From Paraspadella gotoi (Eukaryota > Chaetognatha): a stretch of DNA of 64,000 nucleotides. The stretch is taken from the NCBI GenBank assembly GCA_051294375.1, contig CM119266.1, forward strand, positions 8,084,606 through 8,148,605, in the 5' to 3' direction. This document shows, piece after piece, positions 48,804 through 64,000 of this stretch. The notes beneath the pieces are model-generated. The model was not told the DNA's origin. It saw only the letters and a list, made by a program, of their open reading frames with translations, and did no database searches. The number at the start of each line of letters is the position of its first letter. The first letter of the stretch is position 1. The translations under genes were made by a program, and so were the position numbers.

Positions 48804-51800
48804 ATGTCGTCGGTGAAAGTGGCCGTGAGGGTGAGGCCCTTCAACACGATGAGAGACGTCAAGGGAGCGGAACTTATCATTGGAAGTCTGGCATGGAGTC
48901 ATGGCAAAGCATGCTGGGGAGGTGGGAAGGAAGACGCGGGCATGCTGATTACGACTGGAAAAAGGGGACCCGAATTTGGCAATCGTAGGGAAAAAAATGT
49001 GGGCGTGAAGATAAGTAAATGAAATGCTGTAATATGCGGTGTTTACGCTACGGATAATAGATTAACGATATAAAGTGAAACCAGGCGATCTTATTATATA
49101 GAAATGACTGATAACGTGACTTGGCAGCCTAAGCCTGCCGACCGGATGTCGAGATTCTCGTTTGAACAAAACCTTACCATGCTTTCTTACCTGGACCCTG
49201 CCAGGCATGCAGGGTCAGGACCGACGCCATCGCCAAATCCACGGCGCCACGGAAAGAAAATCACAAATCCTTCAACTTCGATTATTCCTACGATTCTCAC
49301 GACCGACGATATCCCAACTTCGCTGCGAGCGTCAGGTGTGTGTGGGGGTGTGTATGTGCGCGTGACACTGTGATGAGTGTTTGTGGGGTGTGTGCGTCTG
49401 TTGTGGGTGTTGGATGTGTTGTGTTGTGGGCGGAGAGAGTGTGCAGAAGTGAAGGGTACGATGGGCAATAGGAGAAGGTAAATTTCGAGACAAGAGAAAT
49501 GTAGAAATTAATGAAAACATTTGTGGTGGAGGAAGGACGTGGGCAAAAAACTAGAGCGTGCGGGGGGGGAAAGTATGAAGGGATGGGTAAATAGCGGATA
49601 AAAGGAGTTAATAAAATAATTTGGTTTTAGTGATGGGCTACCGATAACGTCGGTTACAGTGTAAGGGAAGACAAAAAATATAAAGACCGACGAGAAAAAG
49701 TTACCTAAAAATTTTTAGAAAATTCATCGATCTATATTTTGGGAAATCTGTCTTGAGTACTCGTAAATGCCAGAGATTTTTGCATCTTCATCTGTTTCCT
49801 CTCTCTCTGGTTCGTCCTCCTTTCCATTTTCTTTCTATTCCATCTCTCCCGATCCCCCCCTCTCCTTTTCTCCTGCCTCCCCCATCGCTTAACGTACCCC
49901 CCTCTCTCCCTCTCTCCCATCTCCCTCCCCGACCCTCCCCATCGTCTCTTCACCACCTAGCCTCAACCCCCTCTCTCCCTCTCTCCCATCTCCCTCCCAC
50001 CTCCCCCATCGTCTTCTTCAAACACCTGCCTCAACCCCCTCTTCCCCACAGGTCTACGAGGACATCGGGATCGAAATGCGTCAACACGCCTTCGACGGAT
50101 ACAACTTCTGCATCTCGGCCTACGGCCGACCGGCTCGGGCAAGAGCTACACCATGATGGGGCGACAGGTACACTGCCCGGACAGGCGGCATCAATCCCTC
50201 AATGTGCGAGGAGCTTTCCAGCGAATTCTCCGTTCAGACTGAGGAGGATCCAATCTCCACTGCTCCGTAGGAGTGATTAAGCGAGAGGTACGTAGATGAC
50301 AGAGGCCTTCTATTTAAGGGTTTTGGAGGAAGAGGGGCTCAGGAATGGAGGGAGTTTGGGCTACAGGAGTAAGCTGTGGGAGGCAACGTCGAGAGTTGGC
50401 GATCAAAGAGCTTTGGATGTTGCCTTAGAGGATCTGGTATTACGGGGGTTGAAGAGTTTTTAAAGGGACAAGGAGAGGCGGGAGAATGGGCCGGGGGTAG
50501 ATGGTTAGGGGGGTCTTATCTGTCAGTTCATTCCATGTCCTAGACTGAGTCGGTAGATTTTATTAAATTGAAATAGTTTTTGTTTTTTTTTTGAGTGAAA
50601 AAGATTCTTGACAACTGACCTAGAACTTTCTGCTTCTTCCTTTTTTCTTTCTTTGTATATCCCTTTTATCATTTTTTTCCTCAACTTCACCTTCTCTTTT
50701 TCCTTTTCCTTTTTTTTTTTCGCGCTTCCCCTCCCCCCTCCTTCCCCCCCCACCAGGTTGATGCTACATGGAGATCTACTGCGAGCGAGCCGCGATCTCC
50801 TCAACCCCAAATCCGCCAACGCCAACCTCAAAGTCCGCAACATCCGACATCGGCCCTTACGTGGAGGATCTCTCCAAACTCCTCGTCACCGACTTCGGAC
50901 ATCAACTCTCTCATCGACGAGGGCAACAAGGCCAGAACGGTCGCGCCACCAACAATGAATGAACCTTCGTCGCGGAGTCACGCGGTCTTCACGCTCATCT
51001 TCACGCAGAAGCGGAACGACGAGATGACGGGCTGAGCGGAAAGGGAGGTGGGAAGGTACCTCGTGCGGAGACGCCGCGTTTTTAACAAAGAAGATTAAAG
51101 GTGAGTGAAAGGGGTGTGCTCGCTAGCGGAGACGCGCGGTTGTTTTTTTTTTCGATAGTCGCTGGTGAGTAAAAAGAAGGCCTCGCTTGTGAAGTGAGGA
51201 CGAGTGTCTTACGACTACGTATTTCAGAGAGGACAGTAAACGATGCGAAACGGAATGAAGAATGCATATTAACGGTCGCTACGAACGCGAACGGAATTAC
51301 TTTTAAATTCTTTAGATGTTTAGACGTTTGTTGTTCAATATTAAACAAATAAAGGTAAATAAACAAGTGATTTTTATCAATTAGGAATTATCCTTGCACC
51401 CTTAATCACAAATCCCTTTCCTCCCTTTTCCCAAAATATCCTTTCCCCCCAAATCCCTTTCCCTAAATATCTTTCCCCCCCTCCAAAACTCTTTCCCCCA
51501 TATATCTTCTCCTCTCCTCCAAATCCCTCTCCCCAAATCATGTCCCCTACCCCTCCAAATCCCTTTCCCTAAATATCTTTACCCCCCCTCCTAAAACTCT
51601 TTCCCATAAATCTCTTCACCCTCCTCCAAAACCCGTTTCCCAAATCTCTTCCCCTCACCCTCCAAATCCTTTCCCAAAATCTCTTCCCCTCCCCTCCAAA
51701 TCCCTTTCATAATATCTTTCCCCCCTGCAAAACTCTTTCCCCATAATCTCTTCCCCACCCTTTTAAATCCCCTTTCCCCAAATCTCTCCCTCACCTCCAA

Positions 51801-53970
51801 ATCCCTTTCCCCAAATCTCTTCCCCTCCCCTCCCAAATCCCTATTCCCCAATCTTCATTTCCCCTCCCCTCTAAATCTCCCACGTCTCCTCCCCCATCCC
51901 CCAGGCCTGAACGACGGAAAAAAGTCTCCAAGATTTCCCTCGTACGATTGTGCGGGAAGCGAACGCATGCCAACGCCCACGCGCTCAGGGCACGCAGCTC
52001 AAGAGGAGCGCCAACATCAACAAGAGTCTGACGGACGCTGCGGAAAGTCATCTCGGCCGCTGGGGAGAGGGCCGCTCACATGAGTTCCTCCACTTCCGGT
52101 GAAGGGAATGTCGGGGGGTTATGGTTTTGGGGGGAGGACCGGATAGTCTTTTGGGATGCGAGGATTGAAGCCTGATAATCAGGCGGATATTTTTATGAAA
52201 GAAAAATTAAATCTATAATGTATATATGATGTACTTGTTACAAATGATGTGCAATGTACAATGTACAATGATAAACCGGTTTTAATTGGAGACGGCTGAA
52301 ACATGAGAAAACGACACCGTAGATCGAAAGGAGAACTTATGATTGATGAACTTTACTGACTTATTTGATTTGATGATTGATTGAGTTCGGACTTACTGAC
52401 AAAAGTGACAACTGACACAAAATTTTTCTTGCCGCATAGGACTCTTTGGCAACCAATGTTTAAAAAAATAAGTTTATTTTTTTAAATTCTATATTTTATA
52501 ACAATCAAACTCATTCATCTCTTCCAGGTAAGAAAGAAGAAAGAAGGCCTTCGTCCCTTTTCCGCACTCGGTCCTCACTTGGCTAGCTGAAGAGAAAATC
52601 TCGGCTGGGAATTCCTCAAGACTGCGATGATCGCCGCTTTGTCGCCGGCGGACATCAATTTCGCAGGAGACGCTTCTCGCCTTAGGTTGGATCGATGATT
52701 GATATGATTATAATTAGTTTTCTATTTTACTTCTCCTTATCTTTAAACTCGTATTATTTTGAGATACAAAAGGCGTTGCTACATTTAAACACATGTTTCA
52801 CGACATGACACAATCTCACTTTCTCTATCTTTCATCCTTCTGCAACAATAGCATTCTAACATTTACACTTACTTAGCGGATCAAATGCCCCCCCCATGTC
52901 ATAAATCAATAAAACGGTGTTACAAAACCGCTAAAAAAATTACTGCAATATGCAAATGAGCATTGTCACGCCTCATCTTCCCAGATACGCGGACCGGCAA
53001 GTAGATCGTCTGCAAGGCGCGTCGTCAAACGAGGATCCCAACGCGAAACTCGTTCCGGAAGTTAGAAGGAGGAAGTGACTCGACTGAGGGAACTCTCAAG
53101 GCGGAAGGTGAGGAGGGAGGGTGGAGGCGGGGATGGTCCCGAGGCCTTAGAACACTCAGGATTCCTAAAGACCTTCGGACAGTGATGAGGCATAGGCTCG
53201 GTGTCCGGTGGGATGATCCTGAGCGTCATCAGTCTTACTGAGTACATTGGCCCGTTGTTAAATTATGTCGTGATTTAGAGACTACTTTTAATCACCTTCT
53301 GACATCTAGGATCTCTATTAAATATATTCCTCGCTGACATTCTCTTGATCACACGCCTCTCAATTATAAATCACTCTGATCATCAACCTTTAATTTCAAT
53401 CTCTGTCAAGATTAAGTTTGGATCTCATTTTATCATATTATGGACGGGGAGGACATGTAGTGAAGCCTGGGGTGTGAGGCATCTCCCGACAGCTGGCGTC
53501 AGGGCTTTGGAACCTTGCAGTGCTCCCCCGGAATTCGAAAACAATCTCCCGTTGTTTCGGGCATTTGCTACAAGTTCACCCCGCCAATAAGCATGCAAAT
53601 CTTAGTCGTGACCTGTGCTGCTCATTAGGTACCGAGATCGATTCCAATAGGATCCGTGAGGACGCCTAAGACCGTCTTGAGGGACGTGTAAAAACCTTCA
53701 AGCCCAGTTCAAGGCTGTGAGAGGGGTAACGGAAGTTGTGGATAGTACTCTTCAGCCCACTTGGCGCCTTATCCAAAACGTGATTTCCTCTTCCAACATT
53801 TGTGATAACCAATCACCTGTGGACGCAACACTTCTGAAACTTGTTGCGTCCACACACCCCCTTTTTCTTTCCGAGGCGTTGACGTCAAACGACCTCTGAC
53901 CGTCATTCCCGTTCGCCGACGAAAGACGCCGACGATTCCGGCGGCGGCGGCGGCGGCGCCAACAAACGGT
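48804..53970 (+). pseudogene. Frame-broken copy of the kinesin-3 motor exons (probable assembly artefact)
   Basis: Contains the same exons as the intact gene at 56.5-61.8 kb, in the same order, but with indels in nearly every exon. Examples: the first exon has an inserted base before GAGAGACGTCAAG and its GTAAGT donor has lost a base; the P-loop exon near 50052-50279 reads GGCCGACCGGCTCGGGC where the intact copy has GGCCAGACCGGCTCGGGC. Errors are equally frequent in introns, which fits raw-read sequence better than relaxed selection. A true decayed duplicate cannot be fully excluded. Confidence 0.75.
51405..51880. repeat. Pyrimidine-rich minisatellite in kinesin intron 4 (left copy)
   Basis: Tandem units of about 32-36 bases built on CCAAATCCCTTTCCC and AAATCTCTTCCCCTCC. 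The right copy has a shorter array. Confidence 0.85.
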
Positions 53971-53978
53971 TTTTTTTT

Positions 53979-54003
53979 NNNNNNNNNNNNNNNNNNNNNN
54001 NNN
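53979..54003. other. Assembly gap (25 N) between the repeated copies
   Basis: N run flanked on the left by a T homopolymer absent from the other copy. Confidence 0.99.
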
Positions 54004-54123
54004 CGCCAAGAAGAGCGTAGATCTCTTATATTTCAATCTAAAATTGCGGGAATCTCTCATTCCTTTCCCCCAAGCAATCTCGCAAGCAATCCCTTGACCT
54101 TTCCGCCCATCTGCACCTCTACG

Positions 54124-54871
54124 GTTCGATTCGAGGTCTAAAAATTTTTTCCCGGTTTTTATCTTCGAATTCGCGACGAAGAAATTTGTCTCGAAAAATA
54201 CGACGACGACGACGACGGACGACAATGAAAGAAAAGCCGCCTTTGAAGCGGACTCGGCCTTCGACGTTGTCAAGGGGGTAACGAGAAAAAAACCTAAACC
54301 AAACAAAGACAACAAACAACAACAAACAACATACATACTATAGGAACATTAACAATTTAACATCGACTTCTACATCTATCTTCATCAACCCATTTTCATT
54401 CCATCATTTCTCTTCGCAGCATTGACTGGCCACAGGCGTCAGTTTGAAGACGAGTTTCCACGCCGATCGCTTCGTGCCGCCACCACTGCGTCGGCAACTG
54501 CGTCGGAAACTGCATCGGCAACTGCGTCGGCAACTGCATGCAGTCGGGCCACCGCGTCGACTTTCGAACGTGACCGACGACTCTGAAATTCTCGCGAGAT
54601 TCCTTCGCGGATTGGGAAAGACTCGCCGCCGACTCTTCCTTCAAACTTAGAAAAGTTGAGACTTAATTTGTTAATTCCTTGTATATCTGTACTGTTTAAA
54701 TATGATGCATATGCAATTATGCATTACTAATTTTGCCGGTAGTTAGTATTGTTTTTTCCCTACATTTTGCAAAGTTGATGTTTATTTTATTACATTATTT
54801 AGTTTTATCCTTTTTGTGTTGTTTAGTGAACTTAGTTTAATCTTTATTGCTAAAGACAACTGATGATATAT

Positions 54872-54942
<71 letters not shown>

Positions 54943-55165
54943 TAGGCGTCCTGTCTTATTGTCCATCTCTCGGCGGATTTTCGATGGAATCAACGATATT
55001 TCCTGACCATTTTTTACGTCACATTGACTTCCGGTTAAAGCTTCAGCGACGCCCCGCCGCTGCCGACGCCGCCGCCGCCGTTGCAGCTGCCGGCGTCGGT
55101 TTCGACGACGACGCGACGCTTTTTTCCTCGGCCGACGTCACTCCGAAAATTGAGGGCGCGCGAAA
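54124..55165 (+). pseudogene. Frame-broken repeat of AbfB exons 2-4 (probable assembly artefact)
   Basis: Same exons as at 46533-47522, but with indels that break the frame (for example an extra G in the Asp-encoding run and a disrupted (SATA)n run), and the exon 2 acceptor CAG is replaced by ACG. The first exon lies outside the repeated segment. Confidence 0.75.
54874..54936. repeat. (TC)n microsatellite
   Basis: Counterpart of the tract at 47257-47323. Confidence 0.93.
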
Positions 55166-55772
55166 AATATAAATACTGCAAGTTACAAGAATATCATTTA
55201 ACAAATTTTATAGTTTTGTTCGCGGATGTTCACGAAATCGAGAATATTGTAGTCCGAATAAATCATTATTCATTTGTATGTTAAACTCGTTGTCATGGTT
55301 TATTTTGAATCTTTATTGACTGTTTAATTAAAATTTTTAATTTTTTTAAATTTCTTTCATTTTTTTACTGGCAAAGTTGCTTTAGAATTTGATAAGTTTT
55401 ATTCCTTCTAATGCAATCATTTTATGTCAGTTGTTGCAGAGCTTGCTTCCAATGGTCGATGCTCTTTTTTTAACCATTCCGCCCCTGAAACGTTCATCTG
55501 CCGGAAATTAGAAGATAGAAGTAAAAAAAAACAAAAATGAAATTCGATTTTGATTTCTCGATTGACGTCATCGCCGGGCTGTCACGGTCAGGTGAAGGCA
55601 ACAGTATGGAGGCATCTCATTATAGAGAGCATCTACCGTCGTCGTAATAGTTTGTCGTCGTCATCATCATCAGGTAGTGCCATAGTTGTTTGCTTAAAAT
55701 CTCCGATTGTCGGGTTTTTTTTAAAAACGAAAAGAAATCTGTATTGGCCGGTTATGGCAGAAAGACTGAGCT

Positions 55773-55774
<2 letters not shown>

Positions 55775-55820
<46 letters not shown>

Positions 55821-55821
55821 C

Positions 55822-55857
<36 letters not shown>
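55775..55857. repeat. (TC)n microsatellite
   Basis: Counterpart of the tract at 48107-48184. Confidence 0.93.
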
Positions 55858-56476
55858 GACAGCTGTAAACAATTGCAACGGCGACCATCGGTGGGATTCT
55901 CCCTCTCATTCTCTCTCTCTCTCTCTCTTTCTGACTCTCGCTCCAACTCTTTTCCCCGAATGTCTCTCTCTGGCTGCATCGCATCGCAGGCAACAGCTTG
56001 TTATGACCTCCAGAAGGAATCGGTTCTCCCTCTCTATCTGCGTCGCCGTTCACCGGTGCGGGTTTTAATCCATTCCACCGATTCGATGAATCAACGAATG
56101 AACGAACCAACGAACAAATGAACGAAAACGATATATGAATGATATTAGAAAAAAAGTATGAACTTCAACTCGTAAAAATGTGAAGAAAAACTTATACTAA
56201 GAACGCGAAGCTTCTTCTTGCCAAAAAAAAAAAATATTGCATAACGAAACTTCAAAAGTAGATTAGGGGAAAAAAATAAACTCAAACAAAAGAGAAATTT
56301 TGAAAAAAAAGAAAAAAAAACAACTAGTCATCGGATTTAAAGTAGGAGAAGCGTCGCGACTCACGGTCGAAAGGAGTGGACAGTCGGACACGCCCCCGAA
56401 CGGAGAAATCCAATAAATGATAAACAAAGAATAAATAAATAATTAAATAAATAAATAAATAAATATTCTCGAAAAA

Positions 56477-62859
<6,383 letters not shown>

Positions 62860-64000
62860 GTGAGTGCACTATGGGGGCGTGGGGGGTGGAATGTTGGAAT
62901 AGGAGTGGAGTTGGGTGCTGTGAAAGATCTTTAGTTCATGGACTCGCTGTTAATTTAATCGGTGAGTAATCAATGCATATAATTTAAATGTCTTAAGCCT
63001 ATTAATGCGTTTAAGGTACAGGCTTATCTCTCGGGCTCTTTTGTTATTTTTTGCCTGTAACAAAAAAATCAAAATTATGTGGCCTTTGCTCAATCGCTGA
63101 ATAGGTAGGTAAGTATTAACTCAGTAGTGTCAAGGAACAAACAAATTAGCGAAATTTTTTTTGCTTTGGTCGATGAGAGAGAGAGAGAGATCGAGCTCGG
63201 GGAGCAGAGGGAGGAGAGGAACAGGCGTTGAGAGAGAGGAGGAGGGGAGCGCCATCAGGAGAGGGCGGAGACGAAGGGGACGTAGAAGAAATGAATGCAT
63301 GAGAGAGAAGGATGGGGAACAGGATGAAGCCGTGAGCGAGAGATAAGGGGCGGGGCGGGGGAGGAGCGAGGGGAAGGAGGGAGGGAGAGGCGAGAGGGAG
63401 TAGAGGCGAGGAACGAGGAGGATGGAGAGAAGGAGGAAGCTGGACGGGAGGGGGTGTCCAATGTGAGCGCGCCGAGAGTAGAAGATCGATCTGAGGAAGA
63501 TAAGGAGATGGAGAGAGACGCAATGAGGCACAAGCGAGGAGAAAGCCGAGAGAGATGGGTCGAGCGAGCCAAGGGGATCAGTGCGGGCGGAGCGAGAGCG
63601 GGGTCTTGAGGGATACTGGGAGACGCGAGAGGAGTAGGACACGACGGAGGAGCTGAAAGGCTGGAGATGAGGACGTCGCCTCCGAGAGCGGACGGGAGCC
63701 ACGGGCTAGAGGGGGGACTGAGGGCTGGGTATCGCGGGGCTGGCGTCACGATGTGCGGCTGGGGACGGGCAGAGCAGAAGAGCGATCGGCTTACTGCGGC
63801 GGACGGGACGTGTCCCAGCCCTCCAGGTGGAAGAGTGATATTGGATATGCGGAGTGCGCTGCCCTATCTGCGGGAGCGGACCTGAGAGAATACGGCGGCA
63901 GGAGAAGAGAATGGCTCTGATCGGAGGAGAGGAGAGAGAGAGATCGAGAGAGAGATTCATTTATTTCACAACGCTGGCTGCGAAATTTTTTGCTTGGTCA
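62860..64000. other. Kinesin intron 9 region, GA-rich right end
   Basis: After the exon 9 donor the sequence is AT-rich to about 63160, then changes to G/A-rich, GC-rich low-complexity DNA up to about 63950. I looked for the next FHA-coding exon (after ...LCGAHIG) and did not find it. Long open frames here on both strands arise from the purine bias and are not called. Confidence 0.5.

Larger units (their letters stand above)
46427..53970 (+). other. Left copy of a 7.5-kb repeated assembly segment
   Basis: Matches 54004-61797 base for base along its length, apart from frequent single-base insertions and deletions. It stops at AACAAACGG, then a short T run and 25 N, after which the same sequence starts again from its beginning. 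See the findings for why I regard it as an assembly artefact. Confidence 0.85.

Noticed and set aside
48804-53970. A second, paralogous kinesin-3 gene in tandem
   Set aside because: Intron and exon differences from the right copy are equally frequent and are mostly single-base indels, and the repeat boundary coincides with an N gap; an assembly artefact explains it better.
63130-63960. Several overlapping open frames of 120-190 codons on both strands
   Set aside because: Purine/pyrimidine bias removes stop codons; composition is Ser/Pro/Leu or Arg/Glu low complexity with no splice sites or family.

Overview
This window is animal nuclear DNA, from an invertebrate whose phylum I cannot fix. 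Genes are split by short GT-AG introns (mostly 75-400 bases). Exons are GC-rich and rich in C-ending codons. The DNA between them is AT-rich and loaded with (TC)n/(AG)n, (TTTC)n and (CGT)n microsatellites. Two genes for motile cilia (HYDIN and DNAL4) argue for a lineage with beating cilia or flagella and against nematodes. There are six runs of N.

Layout. 1-1.07 kb: mostly low-complexity DNA. 1.07-6.29 kb (+): a ten-exon gene for a 959-residue secreted coiled-coil/glycine-rich protein; the exon phases I chose close exactly. 8.6-16.6 kb (-): the first 21 exons (about 1,027 residues) of HYDIN, the giant central-pair protein of motile cilia. The remaining four-fifths is not in the window. 17.07 kb (+): a small unrecognised reading frame divergent from HYDIN, with an RFX X-box-like site between the two. 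18.5-20.0 kb (-): a complete three-exon DNAL4 (105 residues), with another X-box-like site upstream. 20-39 kb: about 19 kb of AT-rich DNA with repeats, a roughly 100-base interspersed repeat in five copies, a cluster of CAGCGCTG palindromes, a putative hammerhead ribozyme fold near 29.86 kb and a few weak candidate exons. 39.4-40.7 kb (+): an unrecognised three-exon gene for a 200-residue protein, Arg/Cys-rich at the start and His/Gln-rich at the end. 40.7-46.2 kb: AT-rich, no convincing gene. 46.25-47.52 kb (+): a four-exon gene for a 203-residue AbfB-type (beta-trefoil) protein. From 48.8 kb (+): a kinesin-3 (KIF1A/UNC-104 family) gene.

The right-hand part is complicated by the assembly. 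About 7.5 kb (46.43-53.97 kb) recurs directly after a 25-base N run as 54.00-61.80 kb. The two copies differ mainly by single-base indels in exons and introns alike. The left copy of kinesin is frame-broken in nearly every exon; the right copy of kinesin is intact, while the AbfB gene is intact only on the left. This looks like two overlapping extensions of noisy reads into one gap, so I read it as one AbfB gene and one kinesin gene, not a biological tandem duplication. The kinesin is traced from its ATG through the motor, K-loop and neck to the start of the FHA domain (537 residues) and runs off the window.

Functionally, HYDIN and DNAL4 are both axonemal and sit within 3 kb of each other with X-box-like sites about 190-270 bases upstream. 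The secreted glycine-rich protein, the AbfB protein and the neuronal-type kinesin show no obvious functional link to them.
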